A model generated the notes under the pieces. The model searched no databases, was not told the DNA's origin, and worked only from the letters and a program-made list of their open reading frames with translations. Below, one piece after another: positions 49,585 through 62,900 of a stretch of 64,000 bases of DNA (its first letter is position 1; each line of letters begins with the position of its first letter). The stretch is from Geosiphon pyriformis (lineage: Eukaryota; Glomeromycota; Glomeromycetes; Archaeosporales; Geosiphonaceae), in assembly GCA_016748015.1 (NCBI GenBank), contig JAAOMT010000372.1, forward strand, positions 551,400 through 615,399. The letters run 5' to 3'. Position numbers and translations under genes: made by a program.

Positions 49585-50686
49585 ATGAGCATGAATGACG
49601 GCATTAGTATTCTCCTTGCCATCTTCGTAATTGTATTAATCATTCGATGGCTACTTGGCAAGTATCTTTTGAGTGTAAAAATTACTCTTGAGCATTGAGA
49701 ATGACCAAGTTGTTCAATTGTTGTTTCATCAATCATTGTAGGAACAACTCCACCTCCCTCAACGAATAACCGAAGAGGTATTAATCTAACGCAAGAACAA
49801 CCTAGACGCGTGCGACCGGTTACAGCTGAAATGGTAGGAAATTGGAACTTCCTTGCAAAAACACCTTGTAATTTTCTAACTTTAAAAGGAATGTTTTTTT
49901 CAAAGATCGAAACGGTATGTGCCATGTTTCCTAATATTCCTCCAGCTGCGATCCAGTTTGATCTTCAGAAGACAGGTTCAGTTGAAGTAACGTGTGATAA
50001 TATACTTAGAGATGGTGGGCTTCCTTTGGTATTATTATTAGTGGTCACTATAAACTCTTCGACTATGATTTTTTTTACATGGCCAATCCTAATTCTATGA
50101 TCTGAGTCTAGCCGCCTCCGCCTGTAACTCCAGCAGCTCCAATCCCCTCCACATCAAGTCCATCTTCATCTGCAACCGCCTCTTCTTCGATAGCCAACAA
50201 TAGTTCCTTAACTCAACAATCCCTTGTTCATAGGTACAAACTTCACGAAGCTGTCGCCTCAGATACCGTTCCCGATGAGCCCCCTAGGCAGTGGGAAGCT
50301 ACAGCTGACAAAAGACACGAATTATTACAAAAGAGAAAAGAAGCAATGGTCTTGCAGGCAAGAAAGTAAGTTTTGATTTCTTTCCCTAATTTTAAACAAT
50401 TGTAGCTGCCGGTAATTTATTGCTTGTATTCTTATTTCTACTATTATGTCGAATTTTTTGAAGACGTTATCTTGAACAGCAAAATAAGAAACAAGACAAT
50501 TCCCCATCACAATCACAAATATCATTTCCATCAACAAATTTTCAATTCATGCCCTCAACAAAAATATTACAATCTAATGAACCCGAGGTAGATGCAGAGG
50601 AACAGATAACTCCTGAAGCTCGTCGTCAGCAAATATTACAAGCTACTGAATTACGAATGGGTTTTGGTAGCGGGAAAAAGTCCTGA
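49585..50686 (+). CDS. Membrane-anchored CUE-domain protein (Cue1-like), 5 exons
   Basis: Exons 49,585-49,657, 49,742-49,833, 49,906-50,028, 50,112-50,365 and 50,464-50,686 give 254 residues. An N-terminal membrane anchor (ISILLAIFVIVLIIRWLLG, residues 7-25) is followed by a Pro/Asn/Arg-rich spacer and a CUE domain at about residues 55-100 with the ubiquitin-contacting MFPNIPP motif and TCDNILRDGGLPL. Then comes a Pro/Ser-rich linker and a basic, helical C-terminus ending TPEARRQQILQATELRMGFG. This layout is that of yeast Cue1, which anchors and activates the E2 enzyme Ubc7 in ER-associated degradation; the C-terminal helix may be the E2-binding part (inference). Intron 1 starts with GC (GCAAGT) rather than GT; the reading frame and the alignment after the anchor require this. 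Confidence 0.88.
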
Positions 50687-51168
50687 ACTATCCTGGAGAA
50701 TGTCGAAACAATTGAACTATATTAATTAAAACTTGGTTTCGATGATTTCTTCTTTTTTTGGAAACTGGGAAAAATGGGTCTATCATCACGAATCATTTTT
50801 TTGTATTTGGATTTTTTTTCATCGTTGACACTTTTCTCATTGCATTTACCAAAATTTTTGGCCTACCCCTTTCCGTTCTGGCTCTTCGAGATTTCTATGT
50901 TTGAAATATAAAGAACTAAATATCCCAGTTTCAAAGTTCGCTCATTTAATTTTGTGTTAATGAGCGCTTGTATATTATTTGTTCTCTTCTTTCAAGTGGA
51001 AATTTCCAATTAAATATTTTAAAAAATGCATGCACAAACCCATTTAACAAAAGATGTGCACGTAGTGTGTTGTAGCACTGATTTTCTTGTGATTCCCTGT
51101 CCGGTAGACTATATAATATACCCAGCATAACTGTAACTTTGGAAATAGTCACCGGAGCTCGCAAGAGA
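50687..51168. other. Intergenic: CUE gene 3' end and FHIP promoter
   Basis: 482 bp between two plus-strand genes. TATATAATATAC at about 51,111-51,122 lies some 50 bp before the FHIP start codon and could be a TATA-type element. Otherwise nothing specific is seen. Confidence 0.4.
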
Positions 51169-54100
51169 ATGGATTACTTTAAGAATCTAAAAAGTCGGAT
51201 AACACCCCAAAAGGCACAACCTAGCCATGCTGAACAACTTGCCAAGTTCCGCAAGTGTTGGTCCTATGTCCAGGCAAGTTGACTACGTGCTGAGGGAAAG
51301 AAGGGGTTTATTTTTTCGAAAACCATGTTATACAGGTTCCAATCTTAATTTCAAAATACAAAGTAGTAAAATCGTGTTAGAGAAAACCCTGCATCTTTAT
51401 AACATTCTAAAGATAACCCTTTCCCCACAACAGGGCGCTACCGTCATGAATCCTGAAGACAAGGATAAAAAGCCTCCAGTAGAACATGTGGGTCAAACTG
51501 AAATTCCACAACGTCTCAAAACCATGGTAGACCTTCTGGTTGACGAAGGGCTTCGACTTGAAGATGTCAACACAGGTGTATGCATGGAGGAGTTTTTGAG
51601 AAACAACATTTTATCAGATTTAGTTAAGCTCTCTGAGACAGATTATCCCCCAGGAATCGGTGGCGAAGTGATTCGTACAGTTGCCAGCATGATTGATTTG
51701 TTAGATGATCGATTTTTGGTTCATAATGCGGTGCATCAGCCGACAGTTAAGCTTTTACGCACATGTGTTCATGACGAACAACAAAGCGAGAATTATCACG
51801 AGGATTTGGTTGATCTCATGTATATAATTTGCTCAAAGATTCACGGCTTTCCTGCCCTATTGAATATTTTCTTCCATGATATTCATTGGCTTACCACTCC
51901 TCAAAAAACTGTTCCGAAAAATCAAGCTACTCATGCAAAACAGACAAGCGTTTCTTCTAATAGCAGTCAAGATGGCAATCCCGATGACATCTCTTCGTTG
52001 GCAAGTAACAGCATAATAACAACAGCATCAACCAAAACAACAGAATTTACCGAAGAGACGGACAAACCTGAATATGAATTTTTCTTATTCACATATCTGT
52101 TGCGATTTGTTCATCGAGAGGGTAAGAGCGGAGATTTTGCGAGAACAGGTTTACTTTTTATAATGGAGCTTGCAGAAAATCAATTAGGAGATTTTATTTT
52201 GGAAAGTGATTTTGCTACAATTATGTCTGCTGGACTTGGGGCACTATATTCGCAACTACCACGAAAACTGATGGTCAAAAGCTCTAGTGGTGGATTAACC
52301 AATGCCACCTTATTGGGATTTGGCGATAATACCAGTGCTGAACTAGAAAGATTACGTTCTGGAGGAATTGAAGTCTCTTCTTCTCCACAATTCATATTAC
52401 AACTTGATTCTTTTTTGAAACTCTTGGAATTCTGTCAAGATGTATTAAATAGATGCCCTAATGTTGATATATCTTTAGCTCTTTTACAAAATATTAAAAC
52501 AATCTTCCTAGAGAATATTTTATATCCTTCAATCATGGAGTGTTCAGATACTGATGGTTCTGCTGTAGCTGTCATCTCTTATATCGATATTATTTTGCAG
52601 ACATTAGAACAAGAAGAGTTGGTCGATGTGGTTGTTGGTTTTCTAATGGATTCAGATAGTGACGATGAAGATTTCTGGAAAAAAAAAACCACTAGCAAAG
52701 CGCAAAAAAGACAGAGCACCATTAATCTTTTTGCCGGAGTAGAAACAAGTCCAATTACATCGCCACCATATTTTACCGCTATTGGTAGATTTACACTTAA
52801 GGATTTAATTTTTTCACGTCTCAAATCCTCATCTCAACAAATCGTCATCGCTACCCTGAAACTTTTACATACGGTGATCTCTAAACATTGTCGGTATTCT
52901 TTGAAACTGTTGAATATAGAATTAGATGAAAGCGCTACCTGCTTTCCTCGACCCAATTACTTGGAGGACATACACAATAGCGAGATACTTGGTAAAAATA
53001 AATACTCTCTAAATCAAAAGCTTACGACAATCAGTCATCATCTGCGGGAATTGGATCTGTTTTTTAGCCTCATTTCTACGATTGACCCGAAGAAGAATAT
53101 GGAAATCTTTATTAACGGATATGAATGCTACGTACGAGACGCTGAGGCCATTATTGAAGCTGATTTGTGTTATCGGAACGGACAGGATATTGAATGGACG
53201 GAAGATGGACCTACTAAACCAAATGGTTCGAAAAATACGAGACAGCAAATTCTCGCCTATAGTGAAAGAAAATCAGGGAACAAGGATTCTACCAAGGGAA
53301 TGTCGTCTGTTCCGAAGCATCGACTAAATCCCACTGACCGTCACAACCCGAATGATTCACTTCTTCAAATCCTCATTGGTACCCTATCCAATTTCTTTGC
53401 ACATTCTCCTGAGCTTAATTTAGCTCTAACCGGCGTCATATCAGCTTTGGCGGTTTGTCCCTATCGATCTTTGGAAGGATGGCTTGTATTTAGTGGGGTT
53501 GATAGGCTAGATAGAAGAGAATCTAGCGCCCGGGATTTAGAAAGCATTCAACATGACCCAAGAAATTTTGATATTGGAGTGGGCTCAGTTCACAATGAAA
53601 ATCAAACTTCATACGAAGGCGATGATAAACCTATCAATGAATCTGATGATGACGATGATCGATCTGTGGATTATAATGCTGATAAAAGCCCATCAGCAGC
53701 TAAAGCCATTGGCACAACCCCAATGTGGACAAATTTCCCTCCATTCTTTACTATATTCAAGACTTTAACACAACAAGTCGATTATTATCGTAGCGAAATC
53801 GAAAAATTTGATGAATATCTTGAGGAACGACGAAATGGGTTATTAGACGCTGAAGATGAAATTGACGAAAACTTTTTCAGACAACAGCCATCAACACTCG
53901 CTGTCCCTGCACGGAGCCGAAGAGCGAGCAATCCGGGTTATTCAGCAAATACACTATTCGTTCCTGGTAGCCCTTCCTCTTCATCTAACTACTCAAAAAA
54001 AGCTCGAAAAAGTGCTCCCCCATCTTCAAACAATCGTAATCTAAAAAGATCAAATTCACTTATTCAAGGGGATTCATCTTCAAATTCTTCTATTAATTCT

Positions 54101-54445
54101 CCCCTTTCTTCTTTGATGCCATCTTCGATGTCATCAAATGTAATTACCCCACTTTCAACTCATTTCTCTAAAACTGAAAGCATCAAAATCCAGCCTCTTT
54201 TCCCTACTCATTTTGTAAACGAAGACGAGGAAGAGGACTCTTATGATTTAGTAGATGATGAAGATGAAGATGTATTTGCTTCAAAGAAGCAAACTAGAAC
54301 TAAAACCAAAGAAACTAAACCGAAAGAGATCACCCTGAGCTCTTTATTGAATAATGTCGTAATCCTAGAGGAGGCTGTTAAGGAGTTAGTGGCCATTGTT
54401 CAGGTTCGCAGAAGTCTAGGTATTGACGAGGTTAGATATCTGTAG
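51169..54445 (+). CDS. FHF complex subunit HOOK-interacting protein (FHIP / RAI16-like)
   Basis: In filamentous fungi and animals FHIP joins FTS and Hook to link early endosomes to dynein. Exon 1 (51,169-51,273, 35 codons, MDYFKNLKSRITPQKAQPSH) and exon 2 (51,434-54,445) give 1038 residues. The conserved family regions are near the N-terminus (RLKTMVDLLVDEG, MEEFLRNNILSDL, DYPPGIGGEVIRTV, FLVHNAVHQPTVKLLR, residues ~58-150), in the middle (LAENQLGDFILESDFATIMS), at about 690-715 (LTGVISALAVCPYRSLEGWL) and at the end (LNNVVILEEAVKELVAIVQV). Between them lie acidic (SDDDDDRSVD, VDDEDEDV) and Ser-rich (SSSNYS, SSSNSSINSPLSS) disordered stretches. The 160-bp intron starts with GC (CAG|GCAAGT) and ends CAG. 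A reading that ignores it gives a long N-terminal stretch without family similarity. Confidence 0.88.
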
Positions 54446-55130
54446 AAATATAAGGGATGACAAAATATGGCCTCGATACGCTCATAATTGCTCCAATTTC
54501 TCAGGGTATTTAAATCGAAGTCTCGAAGCAGGCTTCAATTTTACAATATCTAGAAAGCTTTTTTTGTGTATATAAAGAAATAATAAATAAATAGTACATA
54601 TTCTTATTTATTATAGTTTTCATCATTTCAAAAAGAGCAATTTGATTTTGAGATGGCAGATATCTCCAGAATTCTAATATACAGTAATAGGACACCGTTT
54701 TTTCATGGGTGTTGAATCAATTTTTAACAGCGAGACACTTAAGCCATATACCTTTTGAACTTTATATATCTTATGTTTAAATATATGATATATGTGCATT
54801 GAGATAATTATTCAAAGGCAAAAAATACTTGTGTCCTAAATTAGGATTGTAAATTTTATGTCAAAAGATTAAATTTTGCATAACACAAACTGCTAATTTA
54901 TAATTTATTAATAACAAAAATCTTCATTGTTGCTTTTAGCTTAATAAAATTTCAAAATAATAAACCAGTTTTTCAATTTTAACATTTATTGATTATATGA
55001 ATTAAAATATTTTCCAATTTACATTTTGTATAGTTTTATAGAAAAAAACATATATACAAAATGTAAATTAGTTAAAAGATATTTATAGTTATTTTAAAAG
55101 CTTTTTTAATGAAAAAATCTTTTTTTCTTT
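54446..55130. other. Intergenic 3' flank of FHIP
   Basis: Contains likely polyadenylation context (AATAATAAATAAATAG at about 54,581-54,596) and then grades into A+T-rich transposon sequence. No gene is visible. Confidence 0.45.
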
Positions 55131-58100
55131 CTTAATTTTATGATTATAACTAAAATAAAGTAACTAATAAAGTTTTAATAAGAAAAAGTTTTTTGTTATT
55201 AAAATGGTTAAATAAAACATTTTGGCATTATTTTTTTTAAATATTGATAATAAAAAGCTGCTTTTAACAGTTTTTAGAATATTTTTTTCATTTTTGGTTA
55301 GTGATTTTTTTTCAGTTAGAGTTTTTTTCAAAAGATATACTAAAGTTAATTTCAATATTATTTTTACTTTTTTTAAAAACTTTAAAGTTTTTAATTAACA
55401 AGCTGATTTTTTTTGTTTTTATTACTATTATTATTATTTTATAAATGACCAAAAAGACCAAAAACTCTAAAAAAACAGTAGCAGTTGTTTATATTTGTTA
55501 TTATTATATTGAAATTTCAGATAAAATCTTTTTAATAGTAATTAATTTTATTTTTAATATAAATAACAATAATAATAATATGTTTTTTAAGATAAACCAA
55601 AATCAATCATTGGCTATATTGTCAAATATAATGTTTTTTAGCAAATTACTATTGGTTTTTAATATAAAACAATTTATTAAGTTATTTAATCTTAAAAATT
55701 ATGCTAATTAAATAGAAATTAAGTTAATTTTTTTTTTAATATTAATTAAAAATTTTTTGAATAAATAATTTCCATTCTAATACTTAATATTACTTTTAAA
55801 ATCAAATTAATTTTGTTTTATTTGCTATTTAGTTTATTAAATTCAAATCTGTTTTAAAAAACAATATTAAATTGTTTTATATAAACTTTGTTTTTGAGTT
55901 TTTTTTGGTTATTATTACTAAAATTGCTATTAATAATTTTTTGTGATGATCTTTGGTTTCTTTTTTTTCTATTTTTAGTGTATTTTATAATATTTTTTTA
56001 ATATATTTTTTGATAATATTAAAAATATTTTTGGTGTTTTTAGTGTTGTTATTTTAGTCAAATTAAAACCAATTAATTTAAGACAATATACTATTGTTTA
56101 TTTTAAAAACTTTTTTTTTGCTGTTGTTGTTTTTAATAACTGGTTTATACTAATTAAAAAAGACAGTATTAAAATATATTTAATAAGAAACTTTTAAATA
56201 TTATTACTATTATAGATATTAAAATTTAAATTATTTGTCTATAAATTATAAAGTATTATTATTATTATTTTTTAAGTTATTTATTAAGTTTATTGTTGAT
56301 TTTAAGTTTTTTATATTAGCTTTTATTGATAAAAAATCTTATATTACGACTTCTATTTTTCGGTTTTTTTGCTGTTTCTTTGATTATTTTTGTTATTAAT
56401 TTTTAAACTAAATCTAAGTTAGATTTCTTAAAATCTTAAATTTTAGATTGGCTTTTTTAATCAAGTTTGTTATTAAATTAATTAGTTTTTTGTTTATATT
56501 AATTATCATTTTTTTGAATATTTTTTTTGTCTTATATATAAATTTTAAAAATATAATTTGTATTATTTAAAGTAAAGTATCTGTTTTTAATAAAATTATA
56601 AGCCAGTTTTTTTTAAATATAATAATTAATTAAGATTAAATATAGTTTTAATATTAATTATATAAATAAATACAATATTAAGTTAATTACTTTTTAAAAA
56701 TGTCAACTTAATAGTGTTAAATCTAAAATAAATATAACTATTAAATAGTTAAATGGTTTTATTAAGAATAATAATATATTAATTATTATTATAAGTAAAA
56801 TATTTTTTAAAACAGATTTTTTTATAGTTTTTAATATAATTTAGTTTAAGCTAAGTTTGTATTTAATTATATATAGAAAATATATAAATTATATCTAATT
56901 TAAGTTACTTAGTTTAATATATTATATTAAATAATAATAATACTTATATATTTGTTAATTTAATTTAATTTTAATAATTAATTATAAGCTTAATATAATA
57001 AATTTTAATTAATTTTACCAATTTTAAAAATAAAGCAAGTTATATTTTAATATATAATTTTTTTAATTATATTATTATAATTGAAAATTTTAATTTTTAT
57101 TAATTATTATATGTATTAGTTACTAATATTATATAATTAACCATTTTTAAAAAGTAATTATTAACTTAATTAATAATTTAACTATTAATCTAATTATTAA
57201 TTTAATTTATAATTTGATTATTGGCTTAATTATTGACTTAATTTTTAATTTGGTTATTAATTATTTTAAATAATTATATAAATTATAAATTTTTTAATTA
57301 TAAAGAAACATATAAAAAATTAAAATAATAAAAATTATTTTTAAATATCTAATTTTTTTATATTACTTATTTTTTTTTCTAAATTTTTTAAGTATTTAAA
57401 CATTTGTAAATAAAAAATTACTTGTCAATATTTATATATCTTATTTTTTTTGATTTAGATAACTGTTAATCTTAAAAATATATTGAATAAATATTTACTA
57501 AAAAATATAATTAATATCTGTTATTAATTTTAAGAATATTAACATAAAAAATAAAATTATACTATTGTGTTTATTTTTTGTTAACAGTACAAACTAATTT
57601 TTATCTTTGGATTTTTTTATTATTTTTGAAAAAATAACAACTAAGATATTTATAAAACTGATTTTACTTATTAAATTTTTATCAATTTAATTTATTCTTT
57701 AAAGCTAAATTACTCTTTAATTAATTTTATTACTATACAATATTGTTTACTTTTGCTATTTATTCGTTTGTTATACTAATTTGTAACAATATTATTATAT
57801 TATTAATTTTAAATATTAGATTAATAAAAAAGAAATTTAAAAAAAACTTTTCTTATATTTACAATTTCCCAAAGAAATTATTTTTTAAAGTAAAAGTTTT
57901 TCTATTATTGTTATAGTTTTTAATATTTAGTTTAATACTTTTATATTTTTTTATTTAATACAAAAATTATTATTAAATTTAATAATATTATGAGTTTTTA
58001 TAAAAATATTAAAAATTTAAATTTTGGTGTTATTGATAAATCTTTTTTTAAAAAAAAATAAAAAAGTTTTTTTTTAAAACTTAATAGCAATAATACTGGT

Positions 58101-61100
58101 TTTTTTTCTATTTTTATGTGATAAAATAACACCAAAAAAAACATCAAAAACATTAATGTAAAAAATAAAAGATTTATTAAAATCAGATTTAAAAATATTA
58201 AATGCTTTTTATTAAAAAGTATTTCAATAATAATTAAGATTTTTCTGTAAAAAATAATTAAATAAATGTGCAATTTTAGAGAAATTTTTAATAAACTTTT
58301 AATAATAAAAAGCTAATTTATAGAAAGATTATAATTCAAAAATATTTATTAATTATTTGAACTTTTATATTTTTTTTACTTTTGCTAAATCCGAAAAAGT
58401 TTTATTTTTTATTACAAAATAACTTAAAAATTGGATAAACTGTTATTTGAAAATTTATTTAATAAGATTAATTTTGAGTTTGGCATATTTTAAGAAGATT
58501 AAAAACTTTTTGAAATTAATTTAAATGTTTATTTCAAGTTTTTGAATACATAATTATATTATCAAAATATATGAAAACAAAGTTCTAATATTTTGATCTA
58601 AACACTTTATTTATCAAGCTTTAAAATATAGATAAAGCATTTGTCAATTTAAAAAACATTACTGTGTTCTATATTTTATAATAAATATAAATTTTTTTTG
58701 TTAGCAAGATCTATTTCTGTTTGCTAAAATTTAACAGTTAAATTATTTATAATAAAATAAGCTAAGTCTTTAAATTAATTAAAAATATTGTCAACTTTTA
58801 AAAAAAAAATACATGTTTTGTTTGGTAATTGTATTAAGCTAATAATAATTAATATAAAATTAGAAAATTTTTTCTTTTTTAAATATCATTACAACAAAAA
58901 ATATTTATTTATTTTTGGTTTTTTGTATAAATCTAAGTTATTTTATCTAATCTATTTTTTTTAATAACTTATTATTTTATTAATTTGATTAGTAAAATTT
59001 CAAGTAAATAAGTCGAATATTTTGTGTTTTTATTATATATTAGATAAAATTTGTTTGGCCAAAATGTTTTTTTTTTGATATTATTGATTTGTTTTATATT
59101 AACAGATTTTTAATATTAATTTTTTGATCTTTTTTTTTAAGTTTTTTTGTTTGATTATTAATAATTGAATTTTTGCTACTTTTTTTTCAAAAATTTTTTG
59201 TACTGCTTTGATTTTTTTATCAGAAATTAAATTAATTAGTTCCCAATTTTTGAAAAAAAACAAACATAATTTGTATTTATTGCTTAAAAAATAAAAAAAT
59301 AATAATTGTATCAGATTAATGTTATTTAAACTTATGAAAGTTTTTGATAAAAGTTTAGTTAAATTAAATAATCAGACTGATAAATTAATTAAAAATTTAT
59401 AATTGTATAGATATTTTAAATTTTTAATTAAAAAAAGTATATAATTAAAACTATAATAATTTGTTTATTTTATAACACTTTTTGAAAATTTGTAATTCTT
59501 TAAAATAAAATAGCAGAATTTTAATAAATTACATAAAATAATTAAATAACTAAAAATTTATTTTTTATTTTATTAATAATAAAAATAATAACTATCATAA
59601 TATAATTGTTTATTATTTTTGAATTTATAAAAGAATTTAGTATAAAATATTATAATAAAATAAATTGTAAAAAAAAAATAGTAATTTAAAAAAAAAAAAA
59701 TAGCAATATAAATTAATTTCACATGAGAATATATATTAATATTTTATTTAATAGTTTAATAAATTAATGAGTAAATGGATTATAGTTTTTAGACTTTATA
59801 AAATTTATTCTGTTAATATAACTTAATATAATTTATAATTAACATATTCAAATATTAACCAATATATATATTAGTGAGTTTTTCTCTTTTTTCGAAATAT
59901 TTGATTACTGGTATACAATATATTTACTTTGGTATTAAGTTTTGGATTGCAGATTTTAATTGTAATTATAATTAACTAATAATTTATGAATGTTTAGAGT
60001 TTTCACATAAAAATTAATATAGTATTTTTATTATAATATAATTATGTTCCCTTTTTTGGATTTTTTTTATTTTAAAGCTCAAGCTTACAACACAAATTTT
60101 CGAAAATTTAATTTAATATAATAAAAATTATTGTTTTTTAAAAAATTCAAAAAAAATATTTTAATGTTTTTTAATTATAAAAATTATTATATTGAGTGAA
60201 TTTATTTGAAAAGTGAAAATATTCTTTATAATTCGATTTAAAATTATTATTTGAGGTTTATTAATTAAAACTAAATAATTTTAATGTTGTTTATTTTTGC
60301 AAAAATTTTAATATTAAAAAATTAAGATTTAAAAATATTCAGGAATTTTGGCAGATAACATTTTTTTCTGCGTTTTTAATAATAATATATATATAAATTT
60401 TTATAATATAAAATTTCTAAAATTCCTAATATTTTTAATATTTTTTTTAAGTTAACATTAAAATTTCTGACATTTCTAGAATTTTTAATATTGCATAATT
60501 TGTTAATTTTTATTTTGTTATTGGTTAATTTATACTATATTTAATTATTACTTATTTTTTCAAATTACTTTATAAGTAACAATAATTAAAACTTTTACTT
60601 TTTAGTTTTATTTATTTACTTAGTTATAGTTAGTTATATGTATTAACTATTAATATTATTAATTAGTCATCTTATTAAAATTAATTATTAATATAATATT
60701 AATTTAAGCAGTAATATAATTATTAACTTAATTATTAAATTATTGATATAATTATTGGTTTTAATTATTAAAATATTTACAGTTAAAATAGTTTTATTAA
60801 TTTATAAGCAAAATTATAAAAAATTAATTTTTAAGTTATTAAAATATTTATAAATAAGTTGTTAAAAAATTTGAATTTACTAAAAGTTATTTGTAATATG
60901 GTAATATATTTAGTTGATTTGAATATAAAAAATAGAATTAAAGTTCAAAAATTGTTATTTTTAATTTTAATTAGATTATAAACTTTAGTTTTAATTATAA
61001 AGTACATTTTAGAATCTAATACAATAAAAATTTATTTAGATAATTAAACAGTTTTAGATATTTATAATATAAAATATTGCTTAATAATTTTTGAATTTTG

Positions 61101-62060
61101 TAACAACTATTAAATTAAAAGACAAGATATAACTAATTTAATTCAAAATGAAAATATTTTAACAATTTGGTCAAAAGTTAAAAGATATTTTAAAAATAAA
61201 AAAAATAAAAAAAATAAAAAATAAATATAATATCTAAAATAGCAGCATTTTTATTTTTTTATTTCTGTTTGTAAACAATATATTTAGACAAATAACTTTG
61301 TTATTTTAAGAAATATTTATTATTTTATTAAGAAAATTTACATATTTATATAGTGTATTTATTGAAAATTAATAATTGATTTAAAAGTAATAACTAGTTT
61401 ACTTATTTATAATATAGATAAAAAGTACATAACAATAATATAATATTCTTATTTATATATGTTTACAGATTATACAAATCAATTTTTTGCTAATTTATAA
61501 ACTTATTTAATAAAAGCTATATATATAAAACTGTTAATAACAATTAAAAAATAAATTTATAATAAGTGCTATTCAGATATTTAATATTTATATTGTGTAA
61601 AAATAGAATTTTTGAATTATGTTTAAGTAATATAAATATTTATAAAAAAATTATTACAGAATATATTAATTGGTAAAAAATTTTGATTAACACTTATGCT
61701 TTATTGTTAATTTGTATATAATTGTTTATAAAAACATAGTTTAAAAAAATAATATAATAAAACTATTTTGGTTTTTAATAATATTAGAAAAATAATTAGT
61801 GTTTTAGTAAATTTTGTTTATAAATTAGTTATTTACTATAAAAATAAAATTTATTTATATAGATTTAAATACAAAAAAATAATAAAGAAAAGTAGTTTAA
61901 TAAGTAATAATATTATTATTTTATATTTTCAAAGTGATTTTTTTGTCAAGTTATCAATAAAAATAGTATATATATTTAGAATTATTAAAATATTTGCAAT
62001 TAATTTTGGTTTGTATAAATCTTGTTTTTATTTAATTCTGAATAATAATATATTAGTATT
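55130..62060. mobile_element. Degraded transposon block containing family D, copy 2
   Basis: Almost pure A/T sequence. The only part with recognisable coding content is 57,990-59,340 (minus strand). Degenerate TTAATTATTA-rich tracts at about 57,060-57,300 and 60,600-60,860 resemble each other loosely and could be worn LTRs either side of it, but this is weak. Short open stretches in this block (for example 55,445-55,711 and 61,768-62,073, both +) have the composition of the surrounding DNA and no motif I recognise; I do not call them genes. Confidence 0.5.
57990..59340 (-). pseudogene. Family D reverse transcriptase and RNase H remnant
   Basis: On the minus strand: 59,230-59,110 reads DKKIKAVQKIFEK and further lysine-rich sequence upstream of RT; then QTEIDLANKKNL (the ASGYWQIELDxxD region), FFKLTNALSIF with SLINKVFR (the MPFGLTNAPATFQxLMDxVL region), FVFIYFDNIIMYSKT (the YLDDIxVYSxT catalytic box with one D to N change) and HLN, stop, FQKVFNLLK. 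RNase H start follows (FIFYINVFDVFFGVILSHKN). Stops are frequent. The YFDN box and F/Y substitutions distinguish this family from A, B and C. Confidence 0.78.
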
Positions 62061-62062
62061 GT

Positions 62063-62900
62063 TATTTAAATAAAAAAACTGATTAAAAATAGTTAAAAAA
62101 CATAATTATTAAATAAGAACATAAAATAATATAAAATAATATAAAATAATGCAAAATAATATAAAATAATACATAATAACACAAAATAACTAATAATAAT
62201 ATAAAATAATTAGTAAAAATATAAAAAAATAAAATAATAATCAATATAGTAAATAATAACTAATAATAATAAACAATTAAAAAAAATCTTATAAACTAAA
62301 AAATATGTATAAAAACAAGTAATTTTAGCAAAAAAAAAAAAGAAAAAAGAATTAAATTTATATTAATTCATATTTTTAGCCTTTAGCCTAACTTTTTATT
62401 TTACTATTTTTTATATATTTTTATTAAATTAAAATACTATTATCTAATTTTTAAAACATTTATAAATTTGAAATTTTTTGTAAAAATTTAATACCAGATA
62501 CAATTTGTATAAATGTCTTTAAAACTTTAATAATTTGGATCAATTATTTTTAATTACAATAATTAATAAAATATTAATTTATTTTTTAAGATTTTTTTTT
62601 TTTCTTAAAAAGTAACAATATTAAAAATCAACTGTTTTAGAATTTAACTTTGTAATAGTCTGATAAAAAAAAAAGCTTTTTTTAATATTGAATATTAATT
62701 TTATTTTGTTAGCTTATTAGAAAGGTAAAAAAACAATATTAAACCTTAGTGATTATGATTAATTAGCTCAAAAAACACCACTATAATAACAGTTAACTTA
62801 TTGTTTTTGTGCTTTATAATTAAAAAACTCAACAAATAAAGCTTTAAACAAAATAGATTTTTAAAAACTGATAGACTTATACACAAAAAAAGTCATTTAT
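62063..62900 (+). repeat. Third LTR copy of the element A type (solo or end of a lost element)
   Basis: From about 62,063 the sequence follows the A LTRs: TTATTTAAATAAAAAAACTGATT, the ~10-bp repeat tract, TAAACTAAAAAATATGTATAAAAACAAGTAATTTTAGC-like sequence given here only as landmarks around 62,290-62,330, then GATAAAAAAAAAAGCTTTTT near 62,660 and GTGCTTTATAATTAAAAAACT near 62,808. Similarity fades at about 62,880, short of the normal 3' end. The sequence before it does not look like the A polypurine junction, so a solo or truncated LTR is likelier than a 3' LTR. Confidence 0.72.

Noticed and set aside
52579-53327. Several open frames of 60-80 codons on both strands inside the FHIP exon
   Set aside because: They overlap a long conserved coding exon in other frames and have no family similarity.
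51169-54445. SAPS-domain (Sit4-associated) protein
   Set aside because: Acidic and Ser-rich stretches suggested it at first, but the ordered conserved motifs (PPGIGGEVIRT, VHQPTVKLLR, ALAVCPYRSLEGWL and the C-terminal VVILEEAVKELVAI) are those of the FHIP/RAI16 family.
57998-58273. 91-codon minus-strand open frame as a membrane protein
   Set aside because: It is a shifted reading of the family D RT/RNase H remnant; the apparent hydrophobicity comes from the A+T-rich composition.
61768-62073. 101-codon plus-strand open frame as a gene
   Set aside because: Composition equals that of the surrounding decayed DNA, no motif is recognisable, and it ends at the start of an LTR; at most it is a relic of a transposon.
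62110-62280. CRISPR-like array of short repeats
   Set aside because: Units are ~10-bp low-complexity A/T words without constant spacers, shared with LTRs, in a eukaryotic genome.
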